Shown here: positions 17,366 through 27,107 of the stretch, one piece after another
Numbering within the stretch: the stretch's first letter is position 1
How the letters are laid out: each line of letters begins with the position of its first letter
NCBI RefSeq assembly: GCF_001412655.1
Contig: NZ_CP012996.1
Coordinates: forward strand, 4,092,001-4,156,000
Direction of reading: 5' to 3'
From: Pedobacter sp. PACM 27299
GTDB taxonomy: Bacteria; Bacteroidota; Bacteroidia; Sphingobacteriales; Sphingobacteriaceae
DNA: 64,000 nucleotides
The notes under the pieces: model-generated
Seen by the model: the letters and a program-made list of their open reading frames with translations, nothing else
Databases searched by the model: none
What the model was told of the DNA's origin: nothing
Position numbers and translations under genes: made by a program

Positions 17366-18724
17366 TTATGAGCTCTTGGTTATTTTATTGGTTATAGAGG
17401 TGACCACCTCATCTAGTTCGACTGAGGATTTGGCGAGGTGTTTTATTAGCTCCTCACTCTCCTGATCTAGACAATTGTATTGCAGTAGATTTACCAGCGC
17501 CATTATTTTTGTTAAAGGAGCACGTACCGCATGGGACTGTAACCAGGCGATTTCCTTGAGTTTATTGTTCTGCTCTTCAATAGCTCTCATTTGCTTTTTA
17601 TTCTCGGTAATATCTTGCATTGCTCCAATCATTCTATAAGCATTTTGATTCTTGTCAAATCCAATGTATCCACGGTCCATGATATCGCGGTAAACACCAT
17701 CACCACACAAAAACCGGTATTCATCCTTCCAAAATACAATCCCTTGTTGAATTTGCATTTCGATCTTTTCCATTACCCTTGGACGGTCATAAGGATGAAT
17801 ATTGTTCTCCCACCAGGAGCCGTCCGTCAGTAAACTAGCCGACTCGTATTTCAAAATTTCACTGAGTCCAAGATTCCAGCTGATTTTCTTGGTTTTAAAA
17901 TTAAAATCCCAGATGGCATCTCTGGTAGCTCTTGCTACGATCTTATAGCGTTCTACACTCTCAAAAACTAGGTTTTCGTGCTCCACTCTGTCGGTAATGT
18001 CTCTGGAATTACAAACAATCCCTAAAATAGATACATCTTCAATCAGGTTCGTTGCACGGGTTTCGATCCACCTCCATTCTCCTGCGATATTCTTAAAACG
18101 GAATGGAGAAAACAGCAGCTGCTGAGTTGTTTTTAATTTTTCAGCTTCTTTAACGACTTGATCAACATCATCAGGGTGAATGAAATCCAAAGCATTTTTA
18201 CCTATAAAAGTAGTCGACTCAATTCCCAGTATTCTCAAGGAGGTTGGGCTTACATATTTATAGTTCAACTCCAAATCAACAATAGCAATCAAATCAGACC
18301 CTTCTTGAACCAGGGCCTTAAATCGCTGTTCACTTAAAGCCAGTTGCTGCTCTGCAATGATTCTACTGGTAATGTCTTGAGCCAGCACTAGCCTAGCCTT
18401 AAGCCCATTGAAATCAATTAAACTACTTTCAATTTCAACAAAAATAAGCTCGCCGTTTTTCTTAAGATGCCGGAAAACTGTTTTATAAAATTCTTCACTG
18501 TGATCGTCCTCCCGAACTATATCATTTACCAGAACCAAATCCTCCGCAGGACTGATATCGGTAATTTTCATATTCAAAAATTCCTTTTTACTATAGCCAT
18601 ACTTCATTACAGCCGCCAGATTAACCTCTAAAAAGAAAAAAGTTTTGATGTCAAAAACCCACATTGGCAAAGGCGACTTTTCGAATAGATTGTCAAGACT
18701 GATAGGATCAATTTTACCCTTCAT
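17366..18724 (-). CDS. Multi-PAS sensor ending in an H-box helix without ATPase domain
   Basis: The 452-aa cytoplasmic protein has three to four PAS/PAC units: ~10-125 (LPMWVFDIKTFFFLEVN ... ARLVLAQDITSRI), ~130-255 (VQEGSDLIAIVDLELNYKYVSPTSL ... GIVCNSRDITDR) and ~260-385 (ATRDAIWDFNFKTKKISWN ... YRMIGAMQDITENK). A dimerisation/phosphotransfer-like helix follows (IAWLQSHAVRAPLTKIMALVNLL), and the protein stops about 40 residues later. No HATPase_c domain exists in any frame downstream. It resembles a family of Bacteroidota PAS proteins with a vestigial H-box, so it may need a partner kinase or act by protein contact. Confidence 0.75.
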   Translation of the reverse strand: MKGKIDPISLDNLFEKSPLPMWVFDIKTFFFLEVNLAAVMKYGYSKKEFLNMKITDISPAEDLVLVNDIVREDDHSEEFYKTVFRHLKKNGELIFVEIESSLIDFNGLKARLVLAQDITSRIIAEQQLALSEQRFKALVQEGSDLIAIVDLELNYKYVSPTSLRILGIESTTFIGKNALDFIHPDDVDQVVKEAEKLKTTQQLLFSPFRFKNIAGEWRWIETRATNLIEDVSILGIVCNSRDITDRVEHENLVFESVERYKIVARATRDAIWDFNFKTKKISWNLGLSEILKYESASLLTDGSWWENNIHPYDRPRVMEKIEMQIQQGIVFWKDEYRFLCGDGVYRDIMDRGYIGFDKNQNAYRMIGAMQDITENKKQMRAIEEQNNKLKEIAWLQSHAVRAPLTKIMALVNLLQYNCLDQESEELIKHLAKSSVELDEVVTSITNKITKSS

Positions 18725-19330
18725 TTTGCTTCGATTTACAGGTGTGATTGTTGATTAATTATAAATGGCAAAAAAAATTCAGGATATTCAATAGGTAACC
18801 GTAAACCTCAAAAGTCAATTTCCGCTAACATATAAAAAAAAGCAATAACTAACCACCCTCATCAGAAAATTCACTTAAATACCCAGGGTCAAGCTAAACC
18901 TATCCTAAAAATAAATCTAGAATAGACCATTTTTGTTCTGTTTTAACAGGCACAATTTATTTCAGAAATCGCCCCTCAGATCCTTGTATTAATAAAGTAT
19001 CATCAACATTTTTATATTGCTAAGAACCTTAATTGCTAAAAAGCGGTAAATTGGCTTATAGGAATAATTTTTATTGGAATTTTACTTATATAAAGATCGT
19101 TTTTTTATGGTGACAGGATCTTGCATGTAGTTGATATACGTAAAACAATTCAATTCCAAACTTGTTTAGCAGGCAAAAATTTTTGAAAAGACACTTAGAT
19201 TTCTATCATCATGTTGCTGCCCTTTGGGGTCAATGCGCAAAATGCTGGTAAAATGTTCGCTGAAACAACCAGGTTGTGGATACCGCTGGAACCGACTCCG
19301 CCTGAAGTTCAATTAAGTATCTGATCAAGC
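18725..19330. other. Intergenic region between divergent sensor genes
   Basis: About 600 bp, AT-rich, no supported gene. A short frame at ~19212-19324 (MLLPFGVNAQNAGKMF...) looks like a fragment of a secreted or conjugation-type protein but is too short to assign. Promoters for both flanking genes are expected here. Confidence 0.4.
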
Positions 19331-19495
19331 TTGAAGAAGCATTTTAACCCATCCAGAAGAACCCAAATAAATTTTAGTAGTCCAAATCGCCAAAGACTCA
19401 AAATCAGCTGCTGCGGAAAGAATCAAATAAAAACGGTATTTTTGCAGAAAATGGACATTTTATGGCCATTTCAGCCTTCCTTTATAAAAACAGCT

Positions 19496-20944
19496 ATGAG
19501 CACAATAAACTATCCGCAATTCAGCCTAGATTTTCATAAAAACATCTTAGAAAGCCTGGAAGATTATGGAGTATTTACTACTGATAAACATGGAATTGTA
19601 ACTAGTTGGAATAAAGGAGCAGAAAATGTGCTCGGCTATGTTGAACAGGAAATATGCGGCCAGTCTGCCAGGATCATCTTCACAGATGAGGATCGCAAGA
19701 ATGAAATTCCAGAGCATGAATTCACAGAAGCAATGGAAAAAGGAAGAGGTCAGGACGAGCGTTATCATCAAAGAAAAGATGGAAGTTTGTTTTGGGCCAG
19801 CGGACTAGTTTTTCCATTATATGACAATGACCAGAACCATATTGGCTTCACCAAAATTCTTAGAAACCTAAGTAACCGCAAGCAGGCAGAAGAAGAGGTT
19901 TTAGAAGCCAGAAAATATGCACAAAGTATTGTTGAGACCTCTAAAGAACCCATCCTCATTTTAAATGCTGACTTGAGCATTAATTCTGCAAGTAAATCAT
20001 TTTTTAATTTATTCAATTTAGACAAGCAGGAAGTCGAAAACCTAAACCTGTTCGAGGTGCTGTCCAGATCGCTCGACCCCCAGGCGCTAAAAGAGCAAAT
20101 GCAAAGTTATGACAGCTTTGAAAACCTCGAACTAATTCAGCCTCAAAAACAGACTGATGAAGAACATATATTACTGGTTTCCAGCCGAAAGGTTTTTCAA
20201 ACTTTCAAATCAATCGGCCAATTTCTCCTGACATTTGAAGACGTCACATCAGCACGAAAACTCGAACAGGCTAAAGAAGATTTCATGAACATCGCCAGCC
20301 ATGAACTCAAAACCCCCATTTCAGTGATCCGCTCCTATACACAATTACTAGGTCTGGAACTAAAAGAAAAAAGCAATGATCGGGTCAGCAAAATTCTCAA
20401 ACGCATTCTTCATCAATCAGACCACCTCAATAAGCTCACCTCGCTGCTGCTGGATGTTTCCGCCTTTAACGCCGGAAATATTAGCCTGAATAAAGCGCCT
20501 TTTGTATTGTTAGAACTGGTCCTGGAGATCGCTGCTGAAATAACCGAAAATGCAAACCATCAAATCATCCTGCAGGAAATCAGCGACGTCAGGGTAATGG
20601 CAGATCGCAGCCGCATCGCTCAGGTGATCACCAATCTGATAACTAATGCCATAAAATACTCACCTGATGCGGACATCATAAACCTTAATCTACAGGTAGA
20701 TGATAGCAAAAAAACTGTAAGGCTATCAGTTCAGGATTACGGCATAGGTATTTCTCTTAAAAATCAACAAGAACTGTTCAAGCGTTTTTCAAGATCAAAT
20801 CATAAAAAAGCGAGAAACATAGACGGTTTTGGCATGGGCTTATACCTCTCTCAGGAGATCATAAAAGCACACAGGGGTCAAATAAGCGTCATCAGTGAGG
20901 GAGAAAATGGCTCCACATTCTATTTCGATCTAGATGTGATTTAA
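19496..20944 (+). CDS. PAS-PAS sensor histidine kinase
   Basis: This 482-aa soluble kinase starts at ATG 19496 (MSTINYPQFSLDFHKNILES); a further 55 in-frame codons upstream do not look family-like. PAS1 is at ~17-125 (YGVFTTDKHGIVTSWNKGAENVLGY ... GFTKILRNLSNRK) and PAS2 at ~140-245. HisKA has the phospho-acceptor His at ~269 (NIASHELKTPISVIRSY). HATPase_c has its N-box (QVITNLITNAIKYSPDA) and G-boxes (VQDYGIGISL, GFGMGLYLS). All motifs are intact. There is no TM segment or receiver. It is convergent with the hybrid kinase at 20956. PAS1 resembles the PAS of the kinase at 58695-59795. Confidence 0.9.
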   Translation: MSTINYPQFSLDFHKNILESLEDYGVFTTDKHGIVTSWNKGAENVLGYVEQEICGQSARIIFTDEDRKNEIPEHEFTEAMEKGRGQDERYHQRKDGSLFWASGLVFPLYDNDQNHIGFTKILRNLSNRKQAEEEVLEARKYAQSIVETSKEPILILNADLSINSASKSFFNLFNLDKQEVENLNLFEVLSRSLDPQALKEQMQSYDSFENLELIQPQKQTDEEHILLVSSRKVFQTFKSIGQFLLTFEDVTSARKLEQAKEDFMNIASHELKTPISVIRSYTQLLGLELKEKSNDRVSKILKRILHQSDHLNKLTSLLLDVSAFNAGNISLNKAPFVLLELVLEIAAEITENANHQIILQEISDVRVMADRSRIAQVITNLITNAIKYSPDADIINLNLQVDDSKKTVRLSVQDYGIGISLKNQQELFKRFSRSNHKKARNIDGFGMGLYLSQEIIKAHRGQISVISEGENGSTFYFDLDVI

Positions 20945-20955
20945 ATAAATTGCTG

Positions 20956-22728
20956 CTAAGCCTGGTAATTACTCTGTCCCATTTTTACACTTTGCTCTAG
21001 CTTTTGTTTTAGCTGCTCAACAGAAAATGGTTTCAGCAAAAAATCATCCAAATAACGCAGCTCAGGATGCTCCTCTAAAGACATCCCGATTGAAGCAGTA
21101 AGTGCAATGATACAGACCTGACTTTTTTGTGGATCGCTCAACTCACGAATCCTCCTACTGGCATCAAAACCACTCATCACAGGCATATTAATGTCCATAA
21201 GTATTAAGTCATAAGGGTTCGCTATTACAGCGTCCAGGGCAAGCTCGCCATTTGCTGCAACATCAGCAACCAGCCCCCATCTGGTCAGCGTTTTCTGCAA
21301 TACCATCACGTTTACAGGATTATCCTCAGCAATCAAAATTCGCAAATGCCCAATTTCAGTACTGAATTCATCCGGCATAACCTGAGGCTCATCATTAACA
21401 AGCTCAGCAAAGGACAGTTCAAAACTAAAGAACGTTCCCAGCCCCTGTTCAGATTTAAAGCTCAATACACCTCCATGAAGCTCCACAAGCCTTCGGGCAA
21501 TACTTAAGCCAAGACCAGTACCCTGGAACTGCTCAGAGATTTGATGTTCAGCGCGAAAATAAGGTTCAAAAACACGAGCTTGCTGCGTTTCAGGAATTCC
21601 GATCCCAGAATCTTCAATTTCAAATCTAATGCGAAGCATAGCTGAATCAGCCGATACCACAACGGCCTTAATTTTAACAAATCCTGATTTTGTGAATTTT
21701 ATTGCATTTCCGGCAAGGTTAAAAAATATTTGAGTCAACCGGATCTGATCCCCCATCACTAATTTCTCCTTAATCCGATCATCCATATCAAGCTCAAAGA
21801 CTAAATTACTATCCAAAATCCGCAATTTTAGCGCGCCATACACATTACTTAATAAAAGGTCCAGGCGAAAACTCGTACTTTCCAGCTGTTCCATTCCAGC
21901 ATCCAGGCGATTAAAGCTCAGGATATTATTAATCGTTGACATCAGGTTTTCTGCTGAAAAACTTAAGATATCCAGATTTTCCCTTTGTCGATCACTAGGA
22001 TTGTCTTCCAGTAATATATTAGTTATCCCAATCACTGCATTCAAAGGGGTGCGAAGTTCATGAGACATGGTAGCCAGGAAATTAGTTTTCGCTGCCGCCA
22101 TCTTTTCCGCCGAAACCAGCGATTTTTTAAGATTGGCATTCAACAGCCGCTCCTTACGGCTGGTCTTCTTAAATGCACGAAAAAAATAATGATGAATAAA
22201 AATAAGCAGTAAAAAGTTAAACACTAAAGCAAAACTATATTCATAAAAACTTACAGAAAGATTCCCAACTAAAAAGTCAATTTGAGTAAGCTCTTTGATA
22301 AAAAATAACGCCACCAAAGACAGAGTGTTGACTAATGAGTAAGCCAATCCCCATCGAAACCCCAGGATATAATAACCACCCGATACAATAATCAGAACGT
22401 ACTGCACAGTCACTATATTTATTCCATCCTGCAGTAATAACATATTCGACCAAACAAAACAGGTCAGGCAAAAAATAAAATAATGCCCTACCTTTTTCCA
22501 GCAGACCTCTGTGAATATTAAAATCAAACCCAGGATAAATAGCAGTAATAATAAGCTAACCCTATAACCAAGGATACTGGGCTCCTGAAAGTAATATATA
22601 ACCAGTAATACCATGCTCTGGAAGGAAAAAGCAATCAGCAATTGCATAAGGATTGTGATTCTTCCGCGGTTAAGCAGTCCGGCTTCGTTGTTGCGGATTG
22701 CTTTAAATTTCTCTATAAATCTTTTCAT
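20956..22728 (-). CDS. Hybrid histidine kinase/response regulator, membrane-bound
   Basis: The 590-aa protein has about six TM segments in ~25-185, with no periplasmic sensor domain. HisKA has its phospho-acceptor His at ~223 (LATMSHELRTPLNAVIGI). HATPase_c follows (N-box QIFFNLAGNAIKFT; G-boxes EIEDSGIGIPE, GTGLGLSIARR), then a C-terminal receiver with phospho-Asp at ~512 (LILMDINMPVMSG) and Lys in FLLKPFS. It autophosphorylates and passes phosphate to its own receiver, but has no DNA-binding output, so an Hpt protein or another regulator must lie elsewhere. The 7TM-like head suggests sensing within the membrane. Its stop is 11 bp from the end of the convergent PAS kinase. Confidence 0.9.
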   Translation of the reverse strand: MKRFIEKFKAIRNNEAGLLNRGRITILMQLLIAFSFQSMVLLVIYYFQEPSILGYRVSLLLLLFILGLILIFTEVCWKKVGHYFIFCLTCFVWSNMLLLQDGINIVTVQYVLIIVSGGYYILGFRWGLAYSLVNTLSLVALFFIKELTQIDFLVGNLSVSFYEYSFALVFNFLLLIFIHHYFFRAFKKTSRKERLLNANLKKSLVSAEKMAAAKTNFLATMSHELRTPLNAVIGITNILLEDNPSDRQRENLDILSFSAENLMSTINNILSFNRLDAGMEQLESTSFRLDLLLSNVYGALKLRILDSNLVFELDMDDRIKEKLVMGDQIRLTQIFFNLAGNAIKFTKSGFVKIKAVVVSADSAMLRIRFEIEDSGIGIPETQQARVFEPYFRAEHQISEQFQGTGLGLSIARRLVELHGGVLSFKSEQGLGTFFSFELSFAELVNDEPQVMPDEFSTEIGHLRILIAEDNPVNVMVLQKTLTRWGLVADVAANGELALDAVIANPYDLILMDINMPVMSGFDASRRIRELSDPQKSQVCIIALTASIGMSLEEHPELRYLDDFLLKPFSVEQLKQKLEQSVKMGQSNYQA

Positions 22729-23371
22729 ATTTGTTCACACAAATCACCTATTTATTTATCAGCTCTACCATAATATTTCTTTAACAAATGCCAGATCAAT
22801 AGCGATCATGACGATCGCCTATAAACTCTGCATAATCATTTCAGCCGCTTATTCATTCTAAATGAATAAGCTAAGCCATATTTTAGCTTTTGGCCTGGCG
22901 TATGCCACCAGAATCCTTAGTTCGTGAATTCAATAAATTATTGTATTTCAACTCACAAGACATGGTGTGTATGCTGAACACCTGTTTTCAACAAACAAAA
23001 ACAAGTTCTTAAGTCCTTATCTTAAGACAGCAGCAGCAACCCAACTTTATCTGAGATTAAAAAATAAAACACCTCATCAACCTAAAAAAATTTGATGTTT
23101 TATAGTCTATTTTTAGCAAAACCAATTAAGTTTAACCAGCTCCCTTATGCAAATTACATACCAAGGAAAATGAATTAATGCTATTAGAAGTTATTGAATT
23201 AATTATTTGGTCTATCCAGCAACCAAAGCTTTTTAATAGATATTAAAGAAAATTAAAATCCTATTTTTCTTCCTAAGATAAAAAGCTAGCATTATTTGTG
23301 AAGTCAAAAGCCGATAAAAGAACACCTACAAACTAATAGCTGCAGTGTTAGAAGAGACCCACTGCAATAAA
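22729..23371. other. Intergenic region with two inverted repeats
   Basis: About 640 bp, with no supported gene. It contains GCGATC-ATGAC-GATCGC (22802-22818) and CTTATTCATT-CTA-AATGAATAAG (22848-22870), both ~100-140 bp upstream of the hybrid kinase start. The rest is AT-rich. Confidence 0.5.
22848..22870. repeat. Perfect 10-bp inverted repeat, 3-nt loop
   Basis: CTTATTCATT and AATGAATAAG are perfect complements. There is no following T-tract, so it is an operator-like or hairpin element upstream of the hybrid kinase gene rather than a terminator. Confidence 0.5.
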
Positions 23372-24919
23372 TTAGAAAGAAGTAGGCAATTTAAAGTGAA
23401 AAACACAACCATTATGCTCATTATCCTCCATCCAGATTTCACCTTGATGGGCGCTTACGATTTCTGCACATAGATATAATCCTATTCCAAAACCAGCAGC
23501 ATTCTTTATCTTTGAATTTTCTATCTGGCTAAAAAGCTCAAAAATTCTACTTTTATCAATATCCGCAATTCCGCAGCCTTGGTCTGTGACACTTACCTGG
23601 ACGTAACCTGATTCTTCAAAACAGCTTATGGTAATCGTTTTGTAAGCAGGAGTATATTTAATGGCATTAGCCAATAAATTGGCCACCAAAATCCCAATCT
23701 TTAACCGATCAGCTCTGAGGATAATCGGCTGAATACCGTTAAAAACAAAAGTGTGCAGGGCTGCTGACAGCCGAACTTCATTCAGATGCTCCAGCAATAA
23801 TTCTTGCAAATCAAAATCGCTCAATTCCAATATAAAATTATCAGATTCCAAACGCGAAATACTCACAAAACCATTCACCATACCCGTCATTTTTCGAACC
23901 TGTGACATGGCCAGCACCATCATTTGATCCAGATTGTCATCCTTGTTGACTTTTACTTTCCTGCCCAATAACTGTAGTAGTCCAGTGAGGGAAGTAAGGG
24001 GCGTTTTTAGCTCATGACTGGCCATACCGATAAACTCACTTTTACGTGTCAGCTCCAATTTTTGACTAGTAATGTCCATAACTATTCCCCTAAACAGCAC
24101 AAGTCCACCACTTAAATCCCTGACTACCCAACCAGTTAAACGAAACCAGAGTGTTTGTACTGAATTCACAGGCCTGATCGGATACTCTATTTTAAATGAT
24201 TTTTCCAATTCCATAAATTCCTCCAAGATCTGAGCAACTGAATCCCGGTAATCTTCCTGAATCAGCTCAAGGACTGTGTTTAGCGAAACCTGCCCTGCAC
24301 TAAAACCATGTAGTATGGCACCTCTTTCAGAAAAGCTCAGCACTTTGTGTTCACAACACAACTTCCAGGTTCCCAGCTTAGCAATCTTACTGAGCATAAA
24401 GCATTCTTCCTTACTGGAGGCCAGTTCATATTTAGAGACCTCTAGCTTTCGGGAGGTATCCTGCAGCAATTGTTTGGAAAATACCTGATCGCTAACATCC
24501 TGTATGCTCACCAGAATTCCATTGACAAGGCCATGTTCAGAAATAGTAGCATGAAAAGTATAATCGATAAACCTGGAAAACAGCTCCCCGCTCTGGCTCT
24601 TAAAGCGCATTAGGACCTGCTGATCTTTAAAACTCTCCCCGGTATGAAAAACCTGCTGAAGCTGTGCTAAAATAACAGCATCAATCATAGGAAAGGCTAT
24701 GACTAAGGGTAGCCCCAGGGTTGGAATAGCCTGGTCACGTTTCCAGAAATCAAACATGGCCTCATTGGCAAAGCCAATAGTCAATAATTCACCTTTTAAA
24801 ACAGCTACAGGAATCGGCAATAGGTTTAATAGCTGTTGATTTTCAGCATATGACAGCAAAACACTGTCATTTACATACGGCATAGGCTTTGGAGTTAAAT
24901 AAAAAGAATTGGAAATCAA
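23372..24919 (-). CDS. PAS-PAS sensor histidine kinase
   Basis: The 515-aa (or 503-aa from MPYVND, ATG 24883) soluble kinase has PAS1 ~25-150 (LNLLPIPVAVLKGELLTIGFANEAMFDFW ... NGILVSIQDVSD). A coil and PAS2 follow at ~185-285 (LSKIAKLGTWKLCCEHKVLSFSERG ... FRGIVMDITSQK). HisKA has His at ~302 (GMASHELKTPLTSLTGLLQLL). HATPase_c has its N-box (ILVANLLANAIKYTPA) and G-boxes (VTDQGCGIAD, GFGIGLYLC). All motifs are intact. No receiver gene is adjacent. The LOV kinase lies divergently about 200 bp away. Confidence 0.9.
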   Translation of the reverse strand: MISNSFYLTPKPMPYVNDSVLLSYAENQQLLNLLPIPVAVLKGELLTIGFANEAMFDFWKRDQAIPTLGLPLVIAFPMIDAVILAQLQQVFHTGESFKDQQVLMRFKSQSGELFSRFIDYTFHATISEHGLVNGILVSIQDVSDQVFSKQLLQDTSRKLEVSKYELASSKEECFMLSKIAKLGTWKLCCEHKVLSFSERGAILHGFSAGQVSLNTVLELIQEDYRDSVAQILEEFMELEKSFKIEYPIRPVNSVQTLWFRLTGWVVRDLSGGLVLFRGIVMDITSQKLELTRKSEFIGMASHELKTPLTSLTGLLQLLGRKVKVNKDDNLDQMMVLAMSQVRKMTGMVNGFVSISRLESDNFILELSDFDLQELLLEHLNEVRLSAALHTFVFNGIQPIILRADRLKIGILVANLLANAIKYTPAYKTITISCFEESGYVQVSVTDQGCGIADIDKSRIFELFSQIENSKIKNAAGFGIGLYLCAEIVSAHQGEIWMEDNEHNGCVFHFKLPTSF

Positions 24920-25122
24920 CTATCTACCCCACAGAACATCCCTATACCCATAAAGTTTAAAAATAACTAAAATAGCGGCTATGATACTTGGGAATACAAC
25001 CTTAAGGGGGAAATTACAAAATTTAGCAAAATTAAAAACATTCAAAAAATCACCCTAATTTTTAATCAGGTTAAACAAAATAGACATCAATGGAGTTATT
25101 ATTCCTAAAATTTTGACTCCAC

Positions 25123-26641
25123 TTGAATTTAAATCATATTATACCCGAGTCGCTTATTCTGGTCAAGGTACTGGAGGCGGCCAATACAGGAATTGTAATT
25201 ACCGATAACCTGTTACCCGATAATCCGATAGTTTTCTGTAACCCTGCTTTTGAAGAAATTTCAGGTTACAGCCGCGCAGAGATCATAGGACATAATTGTC
25301 GTTTCCTGCAAGATCAGGATAGAGATCAACAGGCACGTTTTACGATAAAAAAGGCTTTAACTGCAGGAGAAAACTGTGTAGTAGAAATTCGAAACTACAA
25401 TAAACAAGGAAAGCTATTCTACAATGAACTGCATATCTCTGCAGTAAAAGATGCCTCGGGTCAAATCACCCATTTCATAGGAATTCAAAACGACATCAGC
25501 AAAAGGAAAATAGCAGAACATGCGCTGGAAATGAATTTTAAAGAAATTGAGCAGAAAGTAGCCGAGCGAACCCAAATGCTACAACAAAGTGAAGAATATT
25601 TATCTAGCATTGTTGAAACCATTCGCGAAAGCCTGATTGTAATGGATAAAAATTATCATGTGCTAAGCGCCAATCAGCATTTTCTGAGTACCTTTAAAGT
25701 CTCCATAAATGACACAAAAGGAAAACTGTTATATCAACTGGGTAATGGGCAATGGAACATACCTGAACTTAAAACCATGATGGAAGAAATCCTTCCCAAT
25801 AACAATCCGGTGTTAGATTATGAAGTAGAATACGAATTTCCGCACATAGGTAGGAAATTGATGCTGCTCAACGCCCACCGGGTAGAGTTAGAAGGACAAT
25901 TCAAAGACCGGATTTTACTAGCCATAGAGGATATTACTGAGCGGAAGGCCATTGAGCAGCGCAAAGATGATTTTCTGTCCATTGCAAGTCACGAACTTAA
26001 AACACCTTTAACCACCGTTGTTGGTTACATGCAGATGATCCAAAGGCTTATGCCTGAAAATGCTTCAGATAAATTCAGAACAGTAGTCAACAAGACAGGC
26101 AGCTATGTAGGTCGCCTGAACCAACTGTTGTCCGAGCTGCTGGACGTTTCCAGAATACAAAGCGGTAATATCGAATTGCATAAGGAACAATTTGATTTTG
26201 ACAAAATGATCCTGGATACCATAGAGGGTATTCAATCCGCCAGTCCATGCCACCAAATTACCATTAAAGGTAAAACAGGCATCTGTTATTATGGTGATGA
26301 ATCTCATCTCATCCAGGTACTAACCAACCTGATCAGCAATGCCATTAAATATTCACCAGAATCTAATATCGTTGAAGTCCATATCTCCAGAGTCAGTAAT
26401 TTTATTAAAGTTTCTGTGAAAGACCATGGAATGGGGATTAAGGAAGACGAATTGAAGAAAATCTTCCAGCGATTTTACCGAATAGGTGAAATTCAACAAA
26501 AACTATCCTGGAATGGGCATTGGTCTGTATATCTGCGAGCAGATCATCAAAAACCACCAAGGTACCTTATGGGCAGAGAGTAAACCTGGAACAGGTTCCC
26601 TATTTAGCTTCACCCTACCGTTAAACCCTACAAAACCTTAA
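25123..26641 (+). pseudogene. LOV-PAS histidine kinase with a late 1-bp frameshift
   Basis: The first PAS (~18-125) is a LOV blue-light domain: GYSRAEIIGHNCRFLQDQDRD with the flavin-adduct Cys at ~59, plus NYNKQGKLFYNELHISAVKD and HFIGIQNDIS. A coil and second PAS follow. HisKA has His at ~290 (SIASHELKTPLTTVVGYM) and HATPase_c its N-box (QVLTNLISNAIKYSPE). At 26508-26512 one extra base shifts the frame, so the read protein ends WNGHWSVYLRADHQ...MGRE at 26583. Removing it restores GMGIGLYICEQIIKN...LWAESKPGTGSLFSFTLP and a TAA at 26639-26641. No ATG exists in frame upstream; TTG at 25123 is the only start. The downstream receiver starts 4 nt after the restored stop. Confidence 0.8.
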
Positions 26642-26645
26642 ATAA

Positions 26646-27002
26646 ATGGATAAGAAAGTAATGATTTGTGATGACGATAAAGGCATTCTTGAAATGATGG
26701 AACTAATTGTAGAGGATTTTGGTTACCGTGTTTGCACAGAAGCAAACAGCATGAAATTGATTAAAGCCATGGAAAGGGAAAAACCTGATATTCTAATACT
26801 GGACATTTGGATGCCCTTACTTTCAGGTGATCAGGTACTAAAAAACCTTCGATCAGATCCAAAATTCCAAAAGCTGCCGGTAATTATGTACTCAGCCAGC
26901 ACTGATGGAGCGGCAATTGCAAAAAAAACAGGGGCAGATGACTATCTGCCCAAACCTTTTGATATTAATTTACTGATCGAAAAAATCCAAAAACTTCTTT
27001 AA
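26646..27002 (+). CDS. Single-domain response regulator
   Basis: The 118-aa CheY-like receiver has an acidic pocket (ICDDDKG), phospho-Asp at ~53 (LDIWMPLLSG), a Ser switch (MYSAST) and Lys in YLPKPFD. There is no output domain. It starts 4 nt after the restored stop of the LOV kinase, so the two form a classic kinase-receiver operon. It probably passes phosphate to another protein or acts by direct binding. If the kinase really is frameshifted, this regulator has lost its cognate donor. Confidence 0.9.
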   Translation: MDKKVMICDDDKGILEMMELIVEDFGYRVCTEANSMKLIKAMEREKPDILILDIWMPLLSGDQVLKNLRSDPKFQKLPVIMYSASTDGAAIAKKTGADDYLPKPFDINLLIEKIQKLL

Positions 27003-27107
27003 AAACTACTCAGGTAGGGTTTATAAACTTCAACATTATGTTTACTACAAAGTAAGTAGGCATAATAATTGTCAACACACCAGTATTTTTTTGGTTAAAA
27101 AACACAC

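Noticed and set aside
19331..19495. 55-residue N-terminal extension of the PAS kinase
   Set aside because: Polar, low-family-likeness sequence with no conserved start; the ATG at 19496 begins directly before PAS1.
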